Positions 1 through 9,059 of a DNA stretch of 64,000 nucleotides are shown in pieces. Numbering within the stretch: position 1 is the stretch's first letter; each line of letters opens with the position of its first letter. The stretch covers positions 76,275,718 through 76,339,717 of the forward strand of contig NC_061862.1 in the NCBI RefSeq assembly GCF_907164915.1, read 5' to 3'. A model generated the notes under the pieces. The model did not search any database. It was not told where the DNA came from and saw only the letters and a list, made by a program, of their open reading frames with translations. The stretch is from Impatiens glandulifera (Eukaryota; Streptophyta; Magnoliopsida; Ericales; Balsaminaceae). Made by a program: the position numbers and the translations under genes.

Positions 1-265
1 ATAACAAAAGTTTTTACTTAATTCGGGTCTTCCCTAGAATCATCGTCGTCTTATTGTTGGGGTTGCACATATGGAATTGTTGTTGATGGCCTTTAACCCA
101 ATGATTGACCGCCAATATTAGTAAATTGGGCAAATAATGTAGGATTTATCGATTCATTACCGGACATAAACTATGACATAAGACGCATCATCTCGGTTCT
201 CTCCATCCTCATCCTCTCTTCCATTTGAGCATTTTTTCATCCTCATCCTGGATTCAAGGTAAAAA
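1..265 (-). pseudogene. CACTA ORF1 (Transposase_24-like) C-terminal exon relic
   Basis: Read on the minus strand, one frame gives a Met/Arg/Glu-rich coiled-coil stretch (RMRMERTEMMRLMS), then NESINPTLFAQFTNIGG and a Q/P-rich tail ending in an acidic DDDDSRED run. This layout is typical of the C-terminus of the Ptta/En/Spm ORF1 protein of plant CACTA transposons. At least four in-frame stops break it. The exon seems to start near 265, where an acceptor-like CTTGAATCCAGG follows a T-rich tract. Assignment rests on composition and layout, not on a conserved catalytic motif. Confidence 0.4.
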
Positions 266-816
266 ATCCGGTCTCAAATGAAGAAAAAGAAAGCATGTCG
301 CGTGAGGAAAAACACATCTTCAACAACTCCATGATTTAACATTCAACCAAAAAGAAATGAAATTAAAGCATACATTTAAATTATGTCGATCTAAAGCTAG
401 ACATTGATCAATAAAATTACAATATTATCAAATAACCTCACAAACAAAAAATTAGTTTGACATTTTTCAAAACCAACAACATATATAGAATTTAACCAAA
501 CATCTTGTGAGCATGATTTCAAATGACAATAAGACACTCAATTTAAATACACCAATCATGAAACTACTTCAATTCAACTCAAAAATCATAATGCCTAAAC
601 CATTAAAACTCATTCAAATCATGTCTAAAGCTTGACATTCAACAAAATCACAATTTTAAAACCAAAATATATTATCATTTAACCAAACACCTTGTGAGCA
701 TGATTTCAAATAACTATAAAATATACCTCAATCATGATTTCAACAACATATATTTCAATCTCATCGGTGAAAGAAAACCTACATAAATTAGGGGTTATGG
801 TTTAAGAAATTATGGT
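266..816. other. Non-coding AT-rich stretch, probable transposon intron
   Basis: No gene is seen. A ~43-bp segment (ATTTAACCAAACA.CTTGTGAGCATGATTTCAAAT) occurs at about 491-533 and again at about 677-720, a direct repeat about 186 bp apart. Its place between the ORF1 relic and the leader-like region suggests an intron of the minus-strand CACTA gene. Confidence 0.3.
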
Positions 817-1080
817 TTAAAAGATTAAGGACTTAGGGAAGAACTTACCGATCATATTTGGACGGCAGTGAAATCGAATGTTGGACAGCGATGAATGATC
901 TTGGACGGCGACAACTCTCTCGGCGACGGTAGCGACTCTTTCAACGACGACGGTGGAAGATCTTGGACGAATCGGTAGTCGGCGCGCAGGGGAAGGGAGA
1001 AAGAGAAACAAACCGGGGATAAGGAGAGGCTCTCGGGTTAATTTACTTTTTTTATAGGTAATAGAGATTTGTAATATCAC
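817..1080 (-). promoter_or_regulatory. Leader/promoter region of the minus-strand CACTA gene
   Basis: The stretch is GC-richer than its surroundings and open on the minus strand for 87 codons. It has a TATA-like CTATAAAAAAAG near 1047-1058, then a C/T-rich leader and a donor-like CGGTAAGTT near 845. A similar TATA, C/T leader and donor arrangement occurs in the other CACTA copy at 15290-15360. I read it as a 5' leader rather than an independent gene. Confidence 0.3.
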
Positions 1081-1348
1081 TTAAGGTAATAGAGATTTGT
1101 CACTTATCGAATCGCTATTAAGGAAGTAAAATAGATTGGTTGATATTCCAATCGCTATTAGCGCATCCAAAACGCGGAAAAACCTAGCGCCTTTTTTACG
1201 CGGTGTTTAATTGGAGGGTATACCAATTGATTTTGTAACCAATCGGCATTATATGTAGTGTAATATCGATTGGTTTAAAGACCAATCACTATTACCAGAT
1301 ATCATATAGATACGATAGGAATTTACACCAATCGCTATTATTGGTAGT
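1080..1348. repeat. Subterminal repeats of a CACTA-like element
   Basis: Short motifs of the type ACCAATCGCTATTA and their complements recur about every 50-60 bp. The stretch ends with AATCGCTATTATTGGTAGT, which on the other strand reads as a CACTA-type end (ACTACCAATAATAG) interrupted by the adjacent LTR. A related motif set lies at 21960-22160. Confidence 0.4.
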
Positions 1349-1634
1349 TGTAGAATTATCTTGAAAGAAAATAATTCCAAGAATTGAATGTTATCAGTAG
1401 AAAATCAATGAGAACAATTAATTTTCTACTTGATTAAAAATTTACTGTTGATTGTTAAATCAATTATAATTGATTTAATTTTTATTTGATTTTATTGATA
1501 GATTTGATTTTTGTTTTATTGATATTTAATTTTATTGATATGTAATTTTCAATATTTAAGCACTAGACTTCTTATATAATACACAAGCTAATACAAACAA
1601 TAAAAATATTATTTCCCTCTCTCAAAATTCTACA
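1349..1634 (+). repeat. Left LTR of the small copia-type element
   Basis: It aligns along its length with 2367-2633 (shared segments include TTATCAGTAGAAAATCAATG and AATTTTCAATATTTAAGCAC). It starts TGTAGAATT and ends AATTCTACA, a short terminal inverted repeat. Confidence 0.7.
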
Positions 1635-1802
1635 TGATATAAGAGCCAAAGTTTTGTTCTTGAGCTATAAAATCTAGTCTTCTGCTGCCTCCATCAATGG
1701 TTACTTTAGTCATTGATGGAGGGCTCTAATATTGCTTTATTAATTATTATTATTATTTTTAAAATAATATTTTATTTCTGTAAAGAATATTTTATTCATC
1801 AA

Positions 1803-2210
1803 CATACAGCGACACTCCGACGTTTCAAGCGAACTCGTTGTCATCAACATTCAGCGACACTCCAGCGTTTCAAGCCAACTCGCTATCATCAACATCCAAC
1901 GATACTCTGGAATTTCAAGTCAACTCATTGTCATCAACATCCAACGACACTCTAGCGTTTAAAGCCAACTCTCTGTCATCAACATCCAGCGACACTCCGT
2001 CATTTCAAGTCAACTCATTGTCATCAAATTCTAGTGAAACTCTGGCGAATAAAAGTCAATTCACTATCATCCAGCGAAACTCCGACGTTTCAAGCCAACT
2101 CGCTGTCATCAAATTCTAGTGAAACTCTGATAATTCAAAAGTCAACTCACTTCCATGCAGCAAAACTCCAGCGATTCAAATTCAACTCGTTATCATCCAT
2201 ATTTCATCCC
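1803..2210. repeat. 45-bp minisatellite, about nine units
   Basis: Units follow the pattern catcaacatcCAGCGACACTCcg.cgTTTCAAGcCAACTCgcTgT. The period of 45 is a multiple of three, so one plus-strand frame reads as a 15-residue repeat (SSTS.DT..FQ.NSL). Units diverge toward the 3' side, where AATTCTAGTGAAACTCTG replaces the first half. Confidence 0.75.
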
Positions 2211-2224
2211 ATCGGCAACATCCT

Positions 2225-2366
2225 CTTTAATCTCTGCCCAAGACTCTATTGCACCCCTCTAGGTTAGATCCCGCTATCAAGTGGCTGACATACTCATCAA
2301 GCCGGTTCGAGAAAGTATGTGGCAAGTTGTCTAGTCTCAACATCTATTACTCAACTTGAGGGGGAG
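2225..2366 (+). pseudogene. Copia polyprotein C-terminal stub and polypurine tract
   Basis: GTGGCTGACATACTCATCAAGCC reads VADILIKP, matching the ADILTKP motif near the end of copia RNase H. It is followed by GTGGCAAGTTGTCTAGTC, the usual last residues, and by ACTTGAGGGGGAGTG, a standard copia polypurine tract abutting the 3' LTR. Confidence 0.6.
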
Positions 2367-2633
2367 TGTATAATTATCTTGGAAGGAAACAATTCCAAAA
2401 ATGGAATGTTATCAGTAGAAAATCAATGAGAATAATTGATTTGCTACTTAATTGATGATTTGCTGTTGATTGTCAAATTAATTATAACTGATTTGATTTT
2501 TATTTCATTGATATTTTATTTTATTTTATTTATTAATATGTAATTTTCAATATTTAAGCACTAAACTTCTTATGTAATACACAAGCAAATAAAAGCAATA
2601 AAAATATTATTTTCCATCTCTCAAAATTCTACA
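2367..2633 (+). repeat. Right LTR of the small copia-type element
   Basis: Begins TGTATAATTATCTTGGAAGG directly after the polypurine tract and ends TCAAAATTCTACA. It is clearly homologous to 1349-1634 but has many substitutions and indels, so the insertion is old. Confidence 0.7.
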
Positions 2634-2944
2634 TAATAAGAATTTTGAGAGAGGAAAAGTAATTTTTCTATTGTTTTTATTTGCTTGTGTATTACATAAG
2701 AAGTCTGGTGCTTAAGTGAAAATTATATATTAATAAAATAAAATAAAATATCAATAAAATAAAAATTAAATCTATAAATAAAATAAAATAAAAATCAAAT
2801 CAATTATATTTGATTTGACAATCAACAACAATTCTTCAATCAAGTAGCAAATCAATTATTTTTATTAATTTGCTACTGATAACATTTTATTCTTTACTGA
2901 TAATATTTTATTTTGGAATTGTTTCCTTCCAAGATAATTATACA
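2634..2944 (-). mobile_element. Inverted solo LTR of the same family
   Basis: This is the reverse complement of the LTR just to its left: it starts AAGAATTTTGAGAGAGG and ends CCTTCCAAGATAATTATACA. The two LTRs meet tail to tail around 2633, giving a near-perfect palindrome with arms of about 270-300 bp. Confidence 0.75.
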
Positions 2945-3650
2945 CTAGTTATTACCTCCATTTTTACTAGTGTCAATATTCAAATCAAATAAAATGAACG
3001 ATTTAATAAATTATTCAGGTGGTTTTCCAATTACTCTGTCACTTACTTTTTGTCATAAAATAATTTTTTTCAAAATAATTTGTCCTCAAACTTTTGAGTT
3101 TAGACCCTCTAACTTATGAGATATGGTCTGTTGTACCATATAATAGATCACCTCCTGTACCACAAAGCAAAAATCTTTTTAAGTATTAAGGTTGAGAGGC
3201 AAAATTTTTTTGTGAAAAAGGTTAGAATCATTCATTAAAAACCCAAAAGTGGGAGGGACATAAATCAAAGTTAGACAAACCCTAGCTATAATTAAGGATG
3301 ACAATCAAAAGACCCTAAAAAACTGATTATTAGTATTAATACATTCTAAAAAAACTAATATTACAAAAATAAAAGACTACATTCAAATCTAACCATCCCA
3401 GCCTAGCATTTTTGCATGTCATTCGTTTTCATTGAGAGACTTTCTTCCCATTTCTCTGACGATAAAATAATATTGTATTGAGATGCAAGATTTTTGCATT
3501 GGGATAAAAGAGATGATCCATGCTGTACCACAACAGATCCCCTCTCCTAACTTTTATATTTTGAATTTTATTTATATATATATTTTTACAATTTAATATC
3601 TAAACGTTCAACTATTTTGATTTTATAAATATTTTCTTATATGTAAGTAT
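2945..3650. other. Intergenic, with a possible LINE 3'-end fragment
   Basis: No gene is seen. At about 3215-3290 the string ATTCATTAAAAACCC...AGACAAACCCTAG resembles 57056-57122, next to the LINE relic there (CATTTCATTAAAAAAAACC...AGACAGACCCTAG), so a short minus-strand LINE 3' end is likely. Flanks at 3120-3180 and 3480-3540 share inverted GCAAAAATCTT and TGTTGTACC motifs, which could be a degenerate MITE. Confidence 0.3.
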
Positions 3651-3654
3651 ATTA

Positions 3655-4150
3655 TTATTTAAATAAAAAATTATTTTTAATAGAAAAATACATTTATTTG
3701 AAATGTACATAAAAATTTGAGGCATTCAATTATTTGGATAGATTGATCAAAATAATTTTATTTTAAATGTAACAGTATTTATCTTATATTATGTTATAGA
3801 TTCTTTGAAACTCATTAAGGTATTTCAAGTGACAAGAATGATTTTGAAGAGATCAAAGGAGACATGTTATATTTCTACTGAAAACACTTTAAGTTTATTT
3901 GGGTGTCGTTGTGATGTGAGAAGTCATTCTAGCATCCTACCTCCTGCAAAAAAAAAAAAAAATACATATTCTTTAAAAGATATTATTATTTTCAATATCA
4001 ACATTTATTTTACCATTTTATTACATTTAAAATAAAATTATTTTTATCATTTCATCCAAATAATTGAATCCCTCATATTTTTACATCTCAAATAAATTTA
4101 TTTTTTTCTATTAAGAATTAATTTTCATTTAAATAAATAGATATAAACAC
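3655..4150. mobile_element. Foldback/MITE-like element with ~130-bp inverted arms
   Basis: About 3655-3778 is the inverted complement of about 4018-4150; the core pair is GCATTCAATTATTTGGAT and ATCCAAATAATTGAATCCC, with TTTTATTTTAAATGTAA facing TTACATTTAAAATAAAA inside. The 240-bp centre is less AT-rich. It is open for 76 plus-strand codons, but I see no recognisable protein. Confidence 0.55.
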
Positions 4151-4219
4151 TTTATATAAATAAACTTCTCAATATATAAACACTTTATCCCTCGGTATTG
4201 ACTCTTTCGTTAACAAAAA

Positions 4220-4555
4220 TTGGGCGTTTACCGAGAGATATCGTAGAGTTTTCGGTTTAGACACCCGAGAGTAAAATCGAAAGTTAATTGTAAAACTTTC
4301 ACTTTTACTACAAAAGGAAAAACCGATGGTTTTACAATTAACTCTCGGTTTTTCATCAGAGGGAAAAACCGAAAGTTTTACAATTAACTTTCGGTTTTCC
4401 CTCTGATGAAGAACCGAGAGTTAATTGTAAAATTTTCGGTTTTTCCCTTTGGAGTTAAACCGAAAGTTTTCTAATTAACTTTCGGTTTTACTCCAAAGGG
4501 AAAAACCGAAAGTTTTATAATTAACTCTCGGTTTTAAATTCAAATCGGAACAAAC
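4220..4555. repeat. CACTA subterminal palindromic repeats
   Basis: The motifs AACCGAAAGTT and AACCGAGAGTTAATTGTAAAA alternate on both strands about every 30-60 bp, giving several nested hairpins. In plant CACTA elements such subterminal motifs are bound by the ORF1/TnpA-type protein. That role here is inferred. Confidence 0.6.
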
Positions 4556-4603
4556 AATCAAAACTTGTTTTCAATCGAAACAACCAATCAAAACGTACTA
4601 GAA

Positions 4604-5050
4604 TTAGCTTGTGGGGGGAGGATGTGGTGGTTGTTGATGTTGCCTCATAAACAATTCGAAGCTCTCCATTCTTGCATTTATTTTTAACTTCTCCCTCTCC
4701 ATTCTTGTCACAATTTCTTGTTTTTCTATTTGCATTTCATTAATTGTGCGCATTCTTTCTTCATCCCTCTTCTCCAATTCCTTCAGTTTGAGCGCTATTT
4801 TTTTATTCTCTTCATACAATCGATCATTGTTTCATTGTGAACTGTTTCCACTTCGACGATCCTCACGAAAGTGTGTGGGTCAGACGCCTGATCCCATTCC
4901 GAACACTCTCCCGTGTTTTTGTTGTCCGAACACCCTCTCCGTCAATTCAAAATCAGATATTTCAGGTTCGTTACTAAGAACTTCCTCCATCTCAACCCGC
5001 ACAATTGAAATAAAGTATCATTTCTATAATAAAAAACTAGGCATATTTAA
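4604..5050 (-). pseudogene. CACTA ORF1-type C-terminal coiled coil
   Basis: From 4819 down to 4604 the minus strand encodes 71 residues: a charged coiled coil (KKIALKLKELEKRDEERMR, MEREKLKINARMESFELF) ending in Q and P runs (RQHQQPPHPPPTS). This is the usual C-terminus of the Transposase_24 (Ptta/En/Spm) protein. Upstream sequence to about 5050 is interrupted. A sister version lies at 14690-14930. Confidence 0.5.
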
Positions 5051-5051
5051 T

Positions 5052-6240
5052 TCACTTACAATTTTCTCTTGCACGTGTTCGTCTAGGACGGGGGTTGGGT
5101 TTTCTTTTGTCAGTTTGTGCATTTTCTTGTTCTTCTTCCTCCATATACCTGGCACATAAACTAATACTCTCATTTACAAGATAGCTCTCGCTTATAGAGG
5201 CTTCGGGGTGGTTATTATTCCGCAAATATATTTTCATTGTACCCATGTAATGTTCAAACGGATACATCCATCGATACTGAACAGGTCCCCCAAGTAAAGG
5301 CTCAAATGACAAGTGAACCGGGAGATGCATCATGATGTCGAAGATTGACGGTGGAAAAATCATTTCAAATTTGCAAAGTGTCAATGTAATATCCATGTAC
5401 AATTGTTCGAGGTCCGCTTAAATCAACTCTTTGAAACACAACAACCGAAAGAACCGAGAAAATTTTACAAACGCATCATACACATTATCTGGAAGTAATC
5501 TACGGGTTGCTAAAGGAATAAGATATTCCAACAAAATGTGACAATCATGACTCTTTAATCCTGAAATCTTTTTCTCTTCCAAATTCACACAACTCCCGAT
5601 ATTTGAGCAAAAATCATCAGGCAACTTGAGATCTTTCAAGAACTTACAAAGACGTTTTTTATTATTGGATGTCAAAGTGAAAGGCGCTTCTGGATAATGA
5701 ACCACTCCTTCATCATTTATAGGATGCAACCATGATTTTATGCCTAATAGTTGTAATTCTTTACGGGCTTTAGGACCATCCTTAGTCTTTTCTTTCACAT
5801 TCATTATTGTTCCCAACACGTTATCACAAATATTTTTCTCAATATGCATCACATCCAAATTATGTCTCAATAATAGTGATTTCTAATAAGGCAAACGGAA
5901 GAAAATGCTAAGTTTGTTCCAATTGTCTCCCCGCGTTTCATGATATATCTTGGTTTTCTTGCACAGATCCGTACTAAGAATTATGTCTTCTAGGTCTCGT
6001 GTTTGCTCGTAACTTTCTTGCCCCATTAACAATTTAGGGGGCTCTCTATAATTTGTTCGACCATCAAATGACTCTTTATCCCTTCTGTATTTATGCTTTG
6101 GTGGAAAGAAGCGTCTATGAACTATGTAACATTGTTTGGAACCATGAACCAATCGAAGAGATACCGTGTCGTTGTTACAACAGGGACAAGCGAATTTACC
6201 TTTCGTACTCTAGCCTGATAAATTCGCGTAGGCGGAAAAG
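5052..6240 (-). pseudogene. CACTA TNP2-like transposase, broken
   Basis: TNP2 would catalyse excision and insertion of the element. The minus strand shows, in order: NLSG and STKGKFACPCCN (about 6220-6170), HRRFFPPKHKYRRDKESFDG, then RHNLDVMHIEKNICDNVLG with KARKELQLLGIKSWLHP (Transposase_21, near 5870-5730), and after it LCKFEMIFPPSIFDIMMHLP with GGPVQYRWMYPFEHYMGT (DUF4218, near 5370-5240). Everything upstream of NLSG, including most of the catalytic core, is missing. In-frame stops lie just before KSLLLRHNLDVMH (near 5881) and before ADLEQL (near 5419). Copy B still has Trp at the first of these, so that stop arose after the duplication. Not functional. Confidence 0.85.
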
Positions 6241-6244
6241 TCGT

Positions 6245-7140
6245 TTATTTGAAACCTTCGTTTTTGACCCTACACAACACTTATAATTTTTTCTAATTTT
6301 TTTAAACAAATGTCAAAACCGAAGGTTTATTTGAAAACCTTCGGTTTTGACCCTACCCAACACTTATAATTTTTTCTGATTTTTTAAAACAAAGGTCAAA
6401 ATCGAAGGTTTATTTGAAAACCTTCGTTTTTGACCCTACACAACACCTAGAATTTTTTCTGATTTTTTTAAACAAAGGTTAAACCCGAATGCTTATTTGA
6501 AAAACCTTCGGTTTTGACCCTACCCAACACTTAGAATTTTTTCTGATTTTTTTAAACAAAGGTCAAAACCGAAGGTTTATTTGAAAACCTTCGGTTTTGA
6601 CCCTACACAACACTTAGAATTTTTTCTGATTTTTTTAAACAAAGGTCAAAACCGAAGGTTTATTTGAAAACCTTCATTTTTAACCCTACCCAACACTTAA
6701 AATTTTTTCTAACTTTTTTAAACAAAGGTCAAAACCGAAGGTTTATTTGAAAACCTTCGTTTTTGACCCTACACAACACCTAGATTTTTTTCTGATTTTT
6801 TTAAACAAATGTCAAAATCGAAAGTTTATTTGAAAACCTTCGGTTTTGACCCTACCCAACACTTAGAATTTTTTCTGATTTTTTTAAACAAAGGTCAAAA
6901 CCGAAGGTTTATTTGAAAACCTTCGGTTTTGACCCTACTCATCACTTAGAATTTTTTCTGATTTTTTTAAACAATGGTCAAAACCGAAGGTTTATTTTAA
7001 AACCTTCGGTTTTGACCCTTACCCAAACTTAGAATTTTTTTCTTCTTTTTTTAAACAAAGGTCAAAACCGAAGGTTTATTTGAAAACCTTCGGTTTTGAC
7101 CCTTCTAATTTTTTTAAACAAAGGTCAAAACCGAAGGTTT
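6245..7140. repeat. ~84-bp hairpin tandem array inside the CACTA element (copy A)
   Basis: About ten units each contain GACCCTACCCAACACTTAGA, a T-rich CTGATTTTTTTAAAC block and the palindrome AAACCGAAGG-TTTATTTGAAAA-CCTTCGGTTT. The palindromic arms are the best-conserved part. Units then degenerate toward 7480, where single CCGAAAGTT motifs remain. Confidence 0.85.
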
Positions 7141-7489
7141 TTAAATAAACAGAAAGTCTTTAAATAACCTTCGCAATTAATCATTCTCCAACTTAGAATA
7201 TTTTTTCAATTTTTTAGGATGAGTCATTTCCGACGGTTTAATGGAAAACCTTCGTATTTAAACATTTTAGGAGAGGTAAAACCGAAAGTTTTTGTAATAA
7301 CCTTCGCAATTAACCAACTTCCAACACTTAGAATTTTTTTTTGATTTTTGGGGAATATCAAAACTGAAAGTTCTTTAAAGAACTTTCGGTACTAATTAGT
7401 AAACTCAAAAGTTTTACACCCCTCTCGAAATCTATTTTCAATAACGAAAGATTTGTTCCTCTCGGAATCAATTAGGAGAGTTTTATAAA

Positions 7490-7533
7490 ACATTCGATAA
7501 TATTTGTCGGTAAAGGTCATTTTTTTACCAGTG
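7490..7533 (-). repeat. Right terminal repeat of CACTA copy A
   Basis: It ends TTTTTTTACCAGTG, the complement of a CACTGGTAAAAAAA terminus. The 3-bp flank is ATT. Copy B has the same end at 15884-15927 with CACTAGTAAAAAAA. Confidence 0.7.
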
Positions 7534-8210
7534 ATTATTTATAAACTCGTATAATATTATATTAAATTTAAAATCATAAAAGTTTAACTAATTTAAGAGT
7601 TTAACTAAAATCAGACTCTTAACCACCTCTAAAATCGTAATATTATGTGAGTCAACTCGAGACTTAGATGATTTTGGTTATTTTGCGATTCAATTTATCT
7701 CTCAATTCAATTACAAACATGTTGAAACAAATACATACTCTACTGTGTTATTATTTTAATCTTCATTATTTCATCTTATTTCATATATATGATTTTGATG
7801 ATAAAATCTATTGGGAAAAAGGTAAAATTTATCATAATTGAATTTTTATTTCCATCTAATATTAGCTAATATTAGCTAGGAACATAGTTAGACAATTAAG
7901 GAATTATGTTGATACTGAATTATTGAATCATTCTTCAACATTACATTATATTATACAATTTTTAATTGAATCATACTAACATTAAAATTAATAAATAAAC
8001 ATAAAACAAATTCAAGAAAACACAACTTTCATTATTCAAATTAACAAATTCAAGAAAACACAACTTTCATTATTCAAATTAACAAAGTAAATGAGAATGT
8101 GAGAAATGTAGATAACTTTATTCATATAGAATCTATCTTCTAAATTATGAATTAGAAATAGATAGATCGATCATAGTTACATTAACTATTATTTTAAGGC
8201 AAAGTTTTCA
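7534..8210. other. Non-coding flank downstream of peptide gene copy 1
   Basis: AT-rich with no gene. It matches 15928-16565 closely and, more distantly and inverted, 55683-56335. A 38-bp direct duplication (AACAAATTCAAGAAAACACA) sits at about 8007-8083 and is absent from copy B. AATAAA-like signals occur on the minus strand in the conserved first 120 bases past the stop. Confidence 0.5.
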
Positions 8211-8360
8211 TTAACAATTACAACATGAAGCAATACGGGGACAACATAGTTTACAACGAGGAACCTCGCCGGATGATGAGCCCTCGCCCATCGAGAAATA
8301 CATTGCAACAACCATTGAGATTATCATCATCTTCGTAACAAACTTCACAAAACCCTCCAT
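8211..8360 (-). CDS. Small secreted cysteine-rich peptide, copy 1
   Basis: Single-exon frame of 49 codons plus TAA. The N-terminus (MEGFVKFVTKMMIISMVVAM, then YFSMGEG) looks like a signal peptide: one or two lysines, a hydrophobic core, and small residues near 24-27. The tail has six cysteines, CKLCCPRIASCCNC, spaced C-x2-CC-x5-CC-x-C, implying a disulfide-bonded or metal-binding mature peptide of about 20-25 residues. Support for a real gene: a TATA box about 40 bp upstream, a 5' leader shared with the other copies, and a diverged third copy at 55533 that keeps frame, leader and all cysteines. I do not recognise the family; it resembles plant cysteine-rich secreted peptides (defence or signalling) only in architecture. 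Confidence 0.6.
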   Translation of the reverse strand: MEGFVKFVTKMMIISMVVAMYFSMGEGSSSGEVPRCKLCCPRIASCCNC

Positions 8361-8398
8361 TATGTTTTTTAACTATGAATGTTGTATTTTATTTTATA

Positions 8399-8412
8399 AC
8401 TTTATTTATAGT
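8399..8412 (-). promoter_or_regulatory. TATA box of peptide copy 1
   Basis: Reads ACTATAAATAAAG on the minus strand, about 40-50 bp before the ATG. The same string lies at the same spacing before copies 2 and 3, and the intervening leader (ACAACATTCATAGTTAAAAA) is also shared. Confidence 0.55.
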
Positions 8413-8504
8413 AAAAAAAAGTGAATATCATTCAGATTTCGTGTAATAAAATATAAATTAATTTAATTATGTAAATCTACTTTTAAAAATACTTTATTGT
8501 ATTT

Positions 8505-8918
8505 ATACTTATATTATATATATATATATATAAAAGTATATATATATATATATATATATATATAAGAGTATATATATATATATATAAGTATATATATATA
8601 TATAAGTATATATATATATATAAAAGTATATATATAAGTATATATATGTATATATTAAAGTATATATATATATATATATTTATAAAAGTATATATACTTT
8701 TATTTATTTATTTATTTATATATATACACAATTTTATTTATTTATTTATATATATATATGTATATACTTTTTATAAATATATAAAAAGTAAATATATATA
8801 TATAATTACTTATATATATATTTTTATATTTAAATATATATATATATATTTATGTATATACTTTTATATATATATATACTAGGTCTACGTATAAGGATAT
8901 ATATATATATATATAAAA

Positions 8919-8966
<48 letters not shown>

Positions 8967-9055
8967 TTATATATATATTTTTATATTTAAATATATATAT
9001 ATATATATATATATTTATGTATATACTTTTATATATATATATACTAGGTCTACTT
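8505..9055. repeat. (TA)n-rich microsatellite block, copy A
   Basis: Long TA runs interleaved with AAAGTATATA and TTTATTTATT motifs. The block holds a near-direct duplication (TACTAGGTCTACnTATAAGGAT at about 8877 and 9044). Long open frames here are low-complexity Tyr/Ile artefacts. Confidence 0.9.
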
Positions 9056-9059
9056 ATAA

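Larger units (their letters stand above)
1349..2633 (+). mobile_element. Small non-autonomous copia-type LTR element
   Basis: Two direct LTRs (1349-1634 and 2367-2633) begin TGTA and end TTCTACA. After the left LTR comes a degraded initiator-Met primer site (TGATATAAGAGCC at 1635). Before the right LTR lies the end of a copia polyprotein and the polypurine tract TTGAGGGGGAG. The 730-bp interior is mostly a 45-bp minisatellite, so gag and most of pol are gone. No matching target duplication is visible: the left flank ends GGTAGT and the right flank begins TAATAAG. Confidence 0.7.
4205..7533 (-). mobile_element. Decayed CACTA (En/Spm) DNA transposon, copy A
   Basis: The right end reads, as reverse complement, CACTGGTAAAAAAATGACC and continues TTTACCGACAAATATTATCG. 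The left end retains the matching inner part (TTTACCGAGAGATATCGTAGAG near 4229), but its outermost bases no longer match. Inside are palindromic subterminal repeats, broken ORF1 and TNP2 genes on the minus strand and a ~84-bp repeat array. The element has internal deletions: the part corresponding to 14440-15560 of copy B is missing. Confidence 0.75.

Noticed and set aside
1838..2267. Repeat-protein gene reading of the 45-bp minisatellite
   Set aside because: No promoter or termination context of its own; two overlapping frames stay open because the period is a multiple of three; it lies inside a deleted LTR element.
6245..7140. Regularly spaced palindromic repeats, considered as a CRISPR-like array
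   Set aside because: Plant nuclear context, no unique spacers: the whole unit repeats, and it lies inside a CACTA element.
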